From positions 1,860,001 through 1,924,000 of the forward strand of contig OZ244063.1 of the NCBI GenBank assembly GCA_965215535.1: a DNA stretch of 64,000 nucleotides, read 5' to 3'. Each line of letters starts with the position of its first letter. Within the stretch, counting starts at the first letter, position 1. This DNA is from Bin94 sp965215535. Its GTDB lineage: Bacteria > Gemmatimonadota > Gemmatimonadetes > Longimicrobiales > Gaopeijiaceae. The notes under the pieces were generated by a model. That model saw only the letters and a list, made by a program, of their open reading frames with translations, was not told where the DNA came from and did not search any database. Positions 8,572-16,930 of this stretch are shown piece by piece. A program made the position numbers and the translations under genes.

Positions 8572-8753
8572 CGTTCCAGGAGGAAAGTCCAGATCACCGC
8601 AGCGCCGACGAAGCCGACGGTGAGGACGGTGGTCCAGAGCATGGTTTTACGGGCGAAGATGATCGCGTCGTTCTCTTCGTCGGGCGGGGGCGCGGGAATC
8701 GCGGCCGCGAGCTCGGCGTGGGTCGGCGCGTCCTGGGGAGCGGGGTCGGCCAT
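8568..8753 (-). CDS. Single-span membrane protein of the oxidase operon
   Basis: A 61-residue protein: an Asp/Pro/Ala-rich N-terminal cytoplasmic part (to about residue 36) and one membrane helix near the C-terminus (TMLWTTVLTVGFVGAAVIW), ending in FLLER. It starts at ATG 8753, 5 bases after the cytochrome c gene, and its stop overlaps the ctaC start by 4 bases (ATGA), so it is translated as part of the operon. Function is unknown; small single-span proteins in this position are often oxidase assembly factors or minor subunits. Confidence 0.75.
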   Translation of the reverse strand: MADPAPQDAPTHAELAAAIPAPPPDEENDAIIFARKTMLWTTVLTVGFVGAAVIWTFLLER

Positions 8754-8758
8754 GGCAG

Positions 8759-9790
8759 TCAGCGGCTCAGGGTATAAACGTAGGCGGCGATGGCGCGCAC
8801 CTGGTCGTCGGTGATGGTGGTGCCGGCGCGGGGCAGCATCGGACTGGCGTATTCCTGCGGCTGCGCCACTCCGGCGATGATGACGTTGACAATCGATTCG
8901 TACTCGCCGTCGATGTTCAGCCAGGCGTCGTCGGTCAGATCGGGAGCCAGCGGACCGCCCCCTCCACCGCGCAGGTGGCAGGTCACGCAGACGCCGGCGC
9001 CATGGAAGAGCTCCTGGCCCTCGCGCGCCATCTCTGCCGTGACGCCCTCGGGAAGGCTGGCCGCATCGACGATCAGCTCGGGCAGCGGTTCGGGGGCAGG
9101 GCCCGGAAGCCGGCGCGGCAGCCGGCGCATTGTCATGATGTAGGCGGTGACATTCCGGATCCGCTCCTCGGACATCCCGGTGACGGGCGCGCGCATGACC
9201 GCTCCGGCCGCGTCTCCGGGCGCCGCTCCCCGCACGCCATCGCGGTACTTCCGGAGCGACGAGGCGATATACCAGTCGTTCAGGTGCAGAAGCGAGGGGG
9301 CGTTGAGCTCCGGGATCGCGCCATCCACGCCACGACCGTCAACGCCGTGGCAGTTGACGCAGAGAGCCTGATATTCGGCCGCGCCTGCCTCGGCTTCGGC
9401 CTCCATCGTGGCCGGCGGATCGGGGATCGGGAGGCTGACGATATACTCCACGACCGATTCGATGTCGCCCACGTCGCGCCAGAGAGCCGCCGACATGGGA
9501 CGCATACGAAGTCCCTCGGCATCGGTGTAATGGTAGCCCCGGACCTTATCCTGGAACTTCATGAGCTGTGCGCTCAGGTACCAGTCGGATCCCCCCGCAA
9601 TCGCCGGTGCGGCAAGGATCTCGATACCAGCGCCATCGGCGCCGTGGCAGGGGGCACAGGTGTCGTAGAGCATTTCGCCCCGGGCCAGACCCGGAGCGGG
9701 GGTTCCGCAGCCGGTTGCCGTCGCCGTCAGAGCGACGAGGCCGACAGCGCGAGCCGCGGAAGGGAGTTTCCGTGTTGTGAGCCGAATCAT
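8759..9790 (-). CDS. Triheme c-type cytochrome lipoprotein
   Basis: A 343-residue exported cytochrome with three heme-binding CxxCH motifs: CAPCH (Cys45-His49), CVNCH near the middle and CVTCH in the last third, each within a class I cytochrome c-like domain of about 90-100 residues. The N-terminus (ATATGC) fits a lipoprotein signal with lipidated Cys28, so the protein should be membrane-anchored on the outer side of the cytoplasmic membrane. It is the first gene of the oxidase operon and is the likely electron donor to CuA of subunit II (inference from context). The start is taken at ATG 9790 (MIRLTTRK), which directly gives the signal peptide; the frame is open further upstream without a signal. 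Confidence 0.9.
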   Translation of the reverse strand: MIRLTTRKLPSAARAVGLVALTATATGCGTPAPGLARGEMLYDTCAPCHGADGAGIEILAAPAIAGGSDWYLSAQLMKFQDKVRGYHYTDAEGLRMRPMSAALWRDVGDIESVVEYIVSLPIPDPPATMEAEAEAGAAEYQALCVNCHGVDGRGVDGAIPELNAPSLLHLNDWYIASSLRKYRDGVRGAAPGDAAGAVMRAPVTGMSEERIRNVTAYIMTMRRLPRRLPGPAPEPLPELIVDAASLPEGVTAEMAREGQELFHGAGVCVTCHLRGGGGGPLAPDLTDDAWLNIDGEYESIVNVIIAGVAQPQEYASPMLPRAGTTITDDQVRAIAAYVYTLSR

Positions 9791-9949
9791 TGTCCTCGCC
9801 CGGGGGGCATTCGGGTACGAATCGCAAATCACCATGGAAATATGGCCACTTCGGAGCGCGGATTCCACCCGTCGGGTCCGGAGGGGCGGATTCCGGCAGG
9901 GTGACGGGCCCGGACAGAGGGCGCGATCCCCGCCGGAGTCGAGAGCCGC

Positions 9950-10402
9950 CTATCTGCGCGTCGTCACAACGATTGCGCCGCCGGTGAAGCCGGTTCCGTA
10001 GCGGATGGTGGCGTCGGCGGCATTCATGAAGCTGATCCGCTCGATCAGGCCGACCGCAATCTGGGCCAGATCGGCACGGCTGCCGCGTGCCATTCCATCG
10101 ATCACCACACCCACCACCGGCACGGGATCGTTGATCGTGCGCGACGGGCGTGCGCGAAGCCACTGCGGACGCAGGAGCGAGATCGCCTCCATGGCATCGT
10201 TCACCGAGGTGCCGACCAGCTCCTCGGGGGTAATGTCGCCCTGTCCGAGGCTGCTCGAACCGCCCTCGCCGGTCGATGCACAGGCCGAGCCGCTGCCGAG
10301 CGCGACAAGGACCGCCACGACGAGCAGAAGCCGATTCCTCCGCCGAACCCCTTCCCGACCCCGGCCCGCCTCGTCCGCTCTGCGAAGATCTTCCTCTGTC
10401 AT
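9950..10402 (-). CDS. Plug-like lipoprotein (TonB-receptor plug domain without barrel)
   Basis: A 150-residue exported protein. A basic N-terminus, a hydrophobic segment (LLLVVAVLVALGSG) and SACAS give a lipoprotein signal. The C-terminal about 60 residues copy the end of a TonB-dependent receptor plug: VVIDGMARGS, then IERISFMNAADATIRYGTGF, then GGAIVVTTRR. Full receptors have this just before their beta-barrel, but here the protein stops. The start is ATG 10402. The function of such barrel-less plug proteins is not known to me; they may be periplasmic partners or decoys of SusC-type receptors. A second protein with a plug-like end lies at 16931-17818. Confidence 0.75.
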   Translation of the reverse strand: MTEEDLRRADEAGRGREGVRRRNRLLLVVAVLVALGSGSACASTGEGGSSSLGQGDITPEELVGTSVNDAMEAISLLRPQWLRARPSRTINDPVPVVGVVIDGMARGSRADLAQIAVGLIERISFMNAADATIRYGTGFTGGAIVVTTRR

Positions 10403-10506
10403 CGGTCTCGCTCCGGTTGGTTTGGATGATTTTCGATTGATTGCATGCACGGATCCGGAGATGAACGGATCCCGAGACAAATCATACGCCAATTGCACTG
10501 GAAAGA

Positions 10507-11463
10507 TCAGTAGAGATCCAGATCGGCCGCCGAAACCACCCTGCCACCGTACCCCGCCTCGCGAATTTCGCGCAGCAGATCTTCGTCGTCGGCACCCCAG
10601 TACAGTTGATGATACATGACCAGGAGGCCGGGCCGGGCCCGGGTGGCGATTGCGGCCAGCTCGACCGTCGAGGTGTGCGAGGCGGCATGATAGCGCTGCC
10701 ACTCCGGGGGACGATTCCTGAAAGCCTCGGCCGCATAGACCTCGTGAACGAGAATGTCGCAGCCATTGCAGGCCTCGACCACCGATTCGGAGGGCCGCGT
10801 GTCACCCGAGATCACGATCGTGCGGGCCGTGGAGCCATCGGGAGCCAGCGCCTCGAAGCGGTAGCCGAGCGGGTGCGGCCAGGAACCGTGCAGAACCGGA
10901 ATCGCGGTCACGCGCACATTCCGATCCTCGTAAAGAGGGCCGCCGGTGGTTTCGACGACCGGAGATTGCCAGGCATCGGGATTTTCGTCGGTCGGTTCGA
11001 GCCCGAAGAGCCGATTGTGGACATCTTCGCGCCAGGCCTTCTGGATATGGTCGATCATGGTGGCGGTCCCGGGAGGCCCGAAGATGCGAATGGGATCGGG
11101 GCGCTCGAGCACCCAGGGCGAAAAGATCGCGTCGGGGAGGCCCACGGTGTGATCGGAGTGGAGGTGGGTAATGAAGAGCCGGTCGAGGCGGTCTGGCTCC
11201 AGCGCGGCAATTCCATGACGGGCGGCCGCCGCCGCCGCGCGGCGCACGATGCCGGGCCCGGAATCGATGAGGTAGGCCTGCCCGCCCGCGACAACGGCCA
11301 GCGCCGGGCCGGACCGGAGTGGATCGGCGTTGGGGGTTCCCGTGCCCAGAACAACGAGGCGGGCGGTGGCCGTGTCGGGTGGGGCCGGGGTTTGGGCCGA
11401 GAGGGAGACGAGGGGAAGCGCGAGGGTAGCCGCGCCGAGGAGGCCGCCGAGCGTGCTGGCCAT
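10507..11463 (-). CDS. Secreted metallo-beta-lactamase-fold hydrolase
   Basis: A 318-residue protein with a signal peptide (cleavage near SLSAQ) and the metallo-beta-lactamase fold of the RNase Z/arylsulfatase-like group. Visible motifs are LGTGTPN with IDSGPGI at the start, the metal site HLHSDH, a later metal-binding VISGDTRPS, and a C-terminal SHTSTVE. The same layout occurs in periplasmic arylsulfatase-type and lactonase-type hydrolases, so the substrate cannot be named. The ATG at 11463 is chosen because it gives the signal peptide. It is divergent from the lipoprotein gene at 11806. Confidence 0.85.
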   Translation of the reverse strand: MASTLGGLLGAATLALPLVSLSAQTPAPPDTATARLVVLGTGTPNADPLRSGPALAVVAGGQAYLIDSGPGIVRRAAAAAARHGIAALEPDRLDRLFITHLHSDHTVGLPDAIFSPWVLERPDPIRIFGPPGTATMIDHIQKAWREDVHNRLFGLEPTDENPDAWQSPVVETTGGPLYEDRNVRVTAIPVLHGSWPHPLGYRFEALAPDGSTARTIVISGDTRPSESVVEACNGCDILVHEVYAAEAFRNRPPEWQRYHAASHTSTVELAAIATRARPGLLVMYHQLYWGADDEDLLREIREAGYGGRVVSAADLDLY

Positions 11464-11805
11464 GCGCCGAACGCCGCGCTGCGGAGGGTGTCTACCGGGG
11501 TGCGGGCCGCAGAGGGGGCGCGCGCATCGGGTGGATGCCTTCGGCGACGGTGATTCATGCAGGATAACCTTTCCCCGGGCGTGTTTTGGGCCTGCGATGG
11601 AGCCCGGCTTGCCGCGATTGCGCGCCGGCGCGGCGCCTGCCCGCGCAAAATCCGGTGTTGCCAGTGTAGAGCTCGGCGCGCGGCTCTTGCAAATCCTGCC
11701 CGGCGGCGGATCGGGTCGAAACGCGCGTGCGCCCGCACTATACTTTTCGGCGATGCCACCGCTCCCCTGACCCCGAACCCCGTCCCCCCGGCCCGAGAGC
11801 TGTTC
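11464..11805. other. Divergent intergenic region
   Basis: About 340 bases between the divergent start codons of the hydrolase and the small lipoprotein. No gene is supported. It holds one plausible plus-strand promoter (separate entry). The middle is rich in GCGC runs (for example around 11607-11640). Confidence 0.5.
11716..11744 (+). promoter_or_regulatory. Putative sigma70-type promoter for the 11806 lipoprotein gene
   Basis: TCGAAA (11716-11721) and TATACT (11739-11744) are separated by 17 bases, the ideal spacing. The -10 is good, the -35 weak. It lies about 60 bases before the ATG at 11806. Confidence 0.4.
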
Positions 11806-12294
11806 ATGACCCGACCTCGTGTGCACCGCACCCCCGCTTCCCTCCGGATTCCACTCCTTCTGCTTCTGGCGACGCTGGCGACCGGGTGCACCACCTACCG
11901 AACCGTCTCCATCGGCGAACTGCCCGCCCGGCAGCGGGTACGGATGGTGCTCGCCCCCGAGGAGGCGGGCCGTCACCTCTTCTATGCGCGGGGCAACGAG
12001 GGCTACCTGAGCGGGCAGTTCGTGGAGCTGCAGGGCGACTCGGCGGTCTTTCTTCTGACGACGCCGACCGCGCGCAGCCGGGTCTCCATCCCGCGCTCCG
12101 CGATCGTGCAGCTTGAGCGACGCGATGTGAGCGCGGGCCGCAGCCTCCTTGTTTCGGCCGCGCTGGTGGGTGGGGTCGGCCTCCTTGCCTGGCTCGGCTT
12201 CGAGGGCGAAGAGAATACGGGCCCGGATCCCGACGACGACCTGACCGATCAGTTTGCGCCGGGGGTGCGGATCGTGATTCCATTCGGACGCTGA
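11806..12294 (+). CDS. Small lipoprotein, unknown function
   Basis: A 162-residue protein with a clear lipoprotein signal (LLLLLATLATGC). It is followed by a compact, beta-rich domain (TTYRTVSIGELPARQRV..., with a VELQGDSAVFLL strand pair), a hydrophobic segment (SLLVSAALVGGVGLLAWLGF, about residues 112-131) and an acidic tail. It resembles short exported proteins common in Gemmatimonadota. The start is ATG 11806. It stands alone upstream of the SusC gene, 191 bases away. Confidence 0.75.
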   Translation: MTRPRVHRTPASLRIPLLLLLATLATGCTTYRTVSIGELPARQRVRMVLAPEEAGRHLFYARGNEGYLSGQFVELQGDSAVFLLTTPTARSRVSIPRSAIVQLERRDVSAGRSLLVSAALVGGVGLLAWLGFEGEENTGPDPDDDLTDQFAPGVRIVIPFGR

Positions 12295-12485
12295 CCCGAC
12301 CGCCATTTCCGAAATTTCCAGGGGCGCGCACCCGTTTCAGAGGCCTCTTCCGGCCCGGCCCCGCTCGCAACCTTCGGCGACAGTCATCAGCGTACACCAT
12401 TTGCGCTTTCGAAGTTCCCGCCACAGTATTAAGGCAGCCTCGGCGCAATTCCGCGCCGCGCACTCAACCTCTGCACGGAGGAACC

Positions 12486-15400
12486 ATGTCACAACGAAGC
12501 ACCGCGAGGACGGTTGGCCGGACCGTCCGCATTTCGCTTCTTGCCGCCCTTCTGACGTTCCCGGCTCTGGCGCCCCTTGCGGCCCAGACCGGAACGGTGA
12601 CCGGCGTGGTACGAAGCGCGACCAACGGGCAGCCAATCCCGGGCGCCCAGGTCGCCATCACCGAACTCGATATCGGGATTCTGGCCAACAACGTTGGGAG
12701 GTACCTTCTTCCAAACGTTCCCGCAGGCACTCACACCGTCTCGGTCCAGTATATCGGCTATTCGTCGATGACCGCCGAGGTGGTGGTGACGGCGGGCTCT
12801 GCCGTAGTTCAGGACTTCGATATGCGCTCCGAAGCGATCAGCCTCGAGGGGGTGATCGTGACCGGAACCGCCGGAGCCGCTCGCCGTCGCGAGATCGGCA
12901 ACTCGGTCAGCCAGTTGAATGAAGACGCCTTCCAGTCTGCGCCGGTGTCGAATGTCGCCGACATTCTGCAAGGCCGCGCCCTGGGCACGACCGTTCTCAC
13001 AAATGGCGGCCAGGTCGGCGCAGGCAGCACGATCAAGCTGCGCGGCAACAACTCCGTCTCCTTCAGCAACTCGCCGCTCGTCTATGTCGATGGCGTGCGC
13101 ATTCGCGAGCGCGGGCTGATTCACTCGGACGAAGCCAATCAGCAGACCAATCCCTTTGACGACATCAACCCGGCCGATATCGAACGGGTCGAGGTCATCA
13201 AGGGGGCCGCCGCGACGACTCTCTACGGAACCGAGGCGGCCGGCGGCGTGATCCAGATCTTCACCAAGCGCGGCGTTGCGGGCGCACCCGCCTGGACGCT
13301 GACGATCGATCAGGGGCTGAACCAGGTCGGTCATATCGGTCCTGCGATCGATGTCAACCCGACGGGGCTGGGCATGAACAACTGCGCCTTCACCGGCGAC
13401 GAGAACTTCCCCGGCGGCGACTCGCAGTTCCCCGCAGACCCAAGCTGTCCGGCGAGCGGAAGCTGGCTCAAGGATGGCTATCTGCAGTCCTACAATCTCT
13501 CGGTTCGCGGTGGCGTTGAGCGCATGAACTACTTCATGTCGGCGCGCTGGGGGGCCGAAGAGGGCGTCTTTGATACCGGAATCGACCAGAATGGCGATGC
13601 CCGTCCCACCCAGGGGCAGGAATCCTGGAATCTGCGCGGCAACTTCTCCTTTGCGCCAGGCGAGGATCTCGACATTCGCTTCAACACCTTCTATGCGCAC
13701 CGCGATGTGACCTGGGTTCCCGATGGCAACAATGCCGAAGGGCTTCTGCTGAATGTCTTCCGCGGCGGCAGCGATTACACGAACGACGAAGACGGCAAGC
13801 TCCTCGACATGGACATCACCAATGTCAACGATCACTTCACGAGCGGCGTGAATCTGATCTGGAATCCCACCGAATCGATGAACCACCGCGTCAATGCGGG
13901 GATCGACTGGGTACGGAATGTCTATTTCGAAGAGCGCCCCTGGGGCTACTTCTATGTGCAGAATGGCGACCGCGAGACCGACGAGAGCACCTTCCGCAAG
14001 CTCACGCTCGACTATGCGGGCAGCTATTCGCAGGATATCTTCGGCATCTCCACGAACACATCCTTTGGCGGCCAGCTCTACAACGACTTCGTTTCGGGCA
14101 CGAACGGCTTCGGGCGCGACTTTGCCGGGCCCGGCGCCAAGATTCTCGATTCCGGCGCCATTACCGAGGCCTCCGAGCGCAACAGCACCGTAACCAGCGG
14201 CGGCTTCTTCCTGCAGGAGCAGCTCGGCCTGGCCGATCGCTTCTTCCTGACGCTGGGGCTGCGGGTCGATGGCCACTCCGCCTTCGGGAGCGACTTCGGG
14301 CTGGAGACCTATCCCAAGGCATCCTTCTCGTATGTCGTCTCGGACGAGTCCTTCTATCCGGAGAGCTTCGGCACGCTCAAGCTGCGTGGCGCATTCGGCG
14401 AGTCGGGCAAGGCGCCCGGCCTCTTCGACGCGGCCCGCACATGGGTTTCGGTGGCTGGCGACAACGGGTCGCCCGGCGTGACCCCGGACAACCTGGGCAA
14501 TCCGCTTCTGGGCCCCGAGCGCACCCGCGAATGGGAGCTCGGCTTCGAGGGAACCACCCTCAATGACCGGATCTCCTTCGAGTACCAGTACTTCGACCAG
14601 AACACCTTCGACGCTCTGATCAATGTCACGCAGTTGCCCTCGGGCGGCTTTGTCGGCACCCAGCTCGAGAATGTCGGACAGGTCGAAAACTCGGGTCACG
14701 AGGCTTTCCTCAACGCGACCCTTCTGGCCACCGACGCCATTGGGTGGGATGTGGGTCTGCGCCTCTCCACGGCCAACTCCCGGGTGATCGATCTGGGTGG
14801 CCTGGAAAGCATCAACCTCGGGTGGCGCAACTATGTACGCGCGCCGATCGAGTGCACGCAGGCAATCTCCAATGGAGCCGACTTCGATGGCAACGGCTTT
14901 ATCGGCCAGGGGTGCGAGGTGGGCGAGATGCTCTACTTCCCCCTGCCGGCCTTCTGTCACGATCGGGTGCAGAATCCTGACGAGGTGGGGGCGCCCCGCT
15001 ACGCCGAGCAGTGTCTTGGAGCCACGTCGCCGACCCACACCTACGGGATCAGCACCACCATTTCGCTCGGCCAGCGCCTGACCTTCGATGTGGTTGGCGA
15101 GGGCATGGGCGGACACTGGCTGTCGTCGGGAACCGCGTACCAGAACACGCGCCGCCGGGTGTGGCCGCTCTGCCGGAGCACCTTCGAGGCGATCGCCAAC
15201 CAGCAACAGGGTACGCTGACCGCCGGCGAACGCGCGCTCTGCGATCCGTCGGTGACCCGCTACGGCATGTGGACGCAGCCTGCGGACTTCTTCAAGGTAC
15301 GCTCGGCATCGCTCAGCTTCCGGGTGCCCGAGAGCGTGCTTCCGGGCCAGCTCCGGTCGGCCACGCTGCGCCTCCAGGGTCGCAACCTTCTGACCTTCAC

Positions 15401-15524
15401 GGACTTTGAGGGCGTGGACCCCGAGGCCTTCGAGGATGGTTCGGCCGAGGTGCTCTTCCGCCAGGAATACTACAATCTGCCGCCGATGCGCAGCTTCCTG
15501 CTGTCGGTTCAGATCGACTTCTAG
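12486..15524 (+). CDS. SusC/RagA-family TonB-linked outer membrane receptor
   Basis: A 1012-residue outer membrane protein. Signal peptide (residues 1 to about 35, ending LAAQT), carboxypeptidase-regulatory-like domain (about 36-120, GTVTGVVRSATNGQPIPGAQV at its start), plug domain (about 130-260, with YVDGVRIRERG and IERVEVIKGAAATTLYG), then a large beta-barrel ending in an aromatic residue (SVQIDF). SusC proteins pair with a SusD lipoprotein lid to import large oligomers using TonB energy. The ligand is not evident: no carbohydrate-active enzyme is adjacent. The ATG is preceded by a strong site (GGAGG, 12477-12481). The next gene (SusD-like) starts 19 bases after the stop. Confidence 0.95.
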   Translation: MSQRSTARTVGRTVRISLLAALLTFPALAPLAAQTGTVTGVVRSATNGQPIPGAQVAITELDIGILANNVGRYLLPNVPAGTHTVSVQYIGYSSMTAEVVVTAGSAVVQDFDMRSEAISLEGVIVTGTAGAARRREIGNSVSQLNEDAFQSAPVSNVADILQGRALGTTVLTNGGQVGAGSTIKLRGNNSVSFSNSPLVYVDGVRIRERGLIHSDEANQQTNPFDDINPADIERVEVIKGAAATTLYGTEAAGGVIQIFTKRGVAGAPAWTLTIDQGLNQVGHIGPAIDVNPTGLGMNNCAFTGDENFPGGDSQFPADPSCPASGSWLKDGYLQSYNLSVRGGVERMNYFMSARWGAEEGVFDTGIDQNGDARPTQGQESWNLRGNFSFAPGEDLDIRFNTFYAHRDVTWVPDGNNAEGLLLNVFRGGSDYTNDEDGKLLDMDITNVNDHFTSGVNLIWNPTESMNHRVNAGIDWVRNVYFEERPWGYFYVQNGDRETDESTFRKLTLDYAGSYSQDIFGISTNTSFGGQLYNDFVSGTNGFGRDFAGPGAKILDSGAITEASERNSTVTSGGFFLQEQLGLADRFFLTLGLRVDGHSAFGSDFGLETYPKASFSYVVSDESFYPESFGTLKLRGAFGESGKAPGLFDAARTWVSVAGDNGSPGVTPDNLGNPLLGPERTREWELGFEGTTLNDRISFEYQYFDQNTFDALINVTQLPSGGFVGTQLENVGQVENSGHEAFLNATLLATDAIGWDVGLRLSTANSRVIDLGGLESINLGWRNYVRAPIECTQAISNGADFDGNGFIGQGCEVGEMLYFPLPAFCHDRVQNPDEVGAPRYAEQCLGATSPTHTYGISTTISLGQRLTFDVVGEGMGGHWLSSGTAYQNTRRRVWPLCRSTFEAIANQQQGTLTAGERALCDPSVTRYGMWTQPADFFKVRSASLSFRVPESVLPGQLRSATLRLQGRNLLTFTDFEGVDPEAFEDGSAEVLFRQEYYNLPPMRSFLLSVQIDF

Positions 15525-15543
15525 CCGCGGAGGATTCAATATT

Positions 15544-16908
15544 ATGCGAAACGATCATTTGAATCGGCTCCGCAAGAGTTTTGTGGCCGCCCTGGTGGCC
15601 GCCTTTGCGGTGACCGGGTGCGACGAAAGCCTCTTCGAGGTCAAGAATCCGGGGCGGATCCTGGACGACGACCTCAACACCGCCCGGGGCGTGGCATCGC
15701 TCGTAACCGGGATGTCGGCCGACTTTTCGGCATCCTACGACGACCTTTCCTTCACCACGGCCCGGCTCTCCGATGAGGTTGTCGGTTCGGGCAGCTACTT
15801 CAGCACCGGCCGCTACCGCCGGGGGCTCTTCGATTCCGAAGACTCCAACGGATTCTGGAATGGTGTACAGCGGGCGCGCTGGGTGGCCGAGGGAGGGCTG
15901 CAGCGCATGCAGGCGATCGATGGCTTCCAGTTCTCCGGGAATCCCGAGACCGCCCGGGCCTACCTCTTCGGGGGTCTGGCCAACCGCTGGTTCGGCGAAA
16001 ACTTCTGCCAAACGGTCTTCAGCCAACCCTATACCGAAGACAATCCGGGCCCCGGAGGAGAAGTCGATACCGGCGAGGCCACCGAGCGCAACGCCGCCTT
16101 CCGGCGCGCGATTCCCCTGCTCGAGGCCGCGGCGCAACATGCGGGTTCGGCCGGACACACCGAGATTGCGATGGCCGCCGAGGGTGGCCTGGCCCAGATC
16201 TACCTGGGGTTGGGCGACATGCAGAACGCAGCCATGCGGGCGTCGCGAGTCCCCACCGATTTCGTCTTTGCGGCGGCGTACTCTTCCAACTCCGGTCGCG
16301 AGACCAGCCAGATCTGGAATGAGACGCATGGACGGCACGAGATTTCGGCCTGGGGCGCGCTGGCGGGAACGGTGGGCAAAGACGATCCGCGGACGCCCTG
16401 GACCGACTGCTCCGATCCGGCGAGCGGGTGTCCGAGCGGGAATGGCGCCGATGGCGAGACCATTCACTACCGCCAGGAGAAATACCCCACGCGCGACGAC
16501 GACATTCCGCTGGTCAAGGGCACCGAGATGCGGCTGATCGAAGCCGAGGCGGCGCTCGTGGCAGGCGACCTGACGATGGCGATGGCCAAGATCAACGAGG
16601 CGCGCGCACATCACAACCTGGCTCCGCTTGAGTCCGATGGCACGATCGGCACGATCACCGGCGGCGCCGAGGGTGGCGCCAATCCGACCTCAATGTCGGG
16701 CTGGGACATTCTGGATCGCGAACGGCACCTGACGCTCTGGCTGGAGGGCCGCCGTCTCTGGGATCTGCACCGCTGGGATCATCCGCACCTGGATGGCGGC
16801 GGCGTTGTCTACAAGGCGACCGTGGCGCGCCGCGCGTCGTGCATGCCGATCTCGCTTGACGAGTGCCAGGTGAACGAGAAGGTCGCCGACCTCTGCTACA
16901 GCCTGTAG
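15544..16908 (+). CDS. SusD/RagB-family nutrient-binding lipoprotein
   Basis: A 454-residue lipoprotein with lipobox TGC (Cys26), followed by ESLFEVKNPGRI, a start typical of SusD-like proteins. The helical core has TPR-like stretches (LLEAAAQHAG..., LAQIYLGLGDMQNAA) and the family signature near the C-terminus (ERHLTLWLEGRRLWDLHRW). It forms the lid of the SusC receptor at 12486-15524 on the cell surface. Several cysteines in the last third (for example DCSDPASGC, CMPISLDECQ) may form disulfides. Confidence 0.92.
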   Translation: MRNDHLNRLRKSFVAALVAAFAVTGCDESLFEVKNPGRILDDDLNTARGVASLVTGMSADFSASYDDLSFTTARLSDEVVGSGSYFSTGRYRRGLFDSEDSNGFWNGVQRARWVAEGGLQRMQAIDGFQFSGNPETARAYLFGGLANRWFGENFCQTVFSQPYTEDNPGPGGEVDTGEATERNAAFRRAIPLLEAAAQHAGSAGHTEIAMAAEGGLAQIYLGLGDMQNAAMRASRVPTDFVFAAAYSSNSGRETSQIWNETHGRHEISAWGALAGTVGKDDPRTPWTDCSDPASGCPSGNGADGETIHYRQEKYPTRDDDIPLVKGTEMRLIEAEAALVAGDLTMAMAKINEARAHHNLAPLESDGTIGTITGGAEGGANPTSMSGWDILDRERHLTLWLEGRRLWDLHRWDHPHLDGGGVVYKATVARRASCMPISLDECQVNEKVADLCYSL

Positions 16909-16930
16909 AGAGAGCGGACGACTGAAAAAG

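Noticed and set aside
12489..15539. A 1016-codon open frame on the minus strand opposite the SusC gene
   Set aside because: It is a shadow of the SusC codon pattern in high-GC DNA; no signal, domain or ribosome-binding site supports it.
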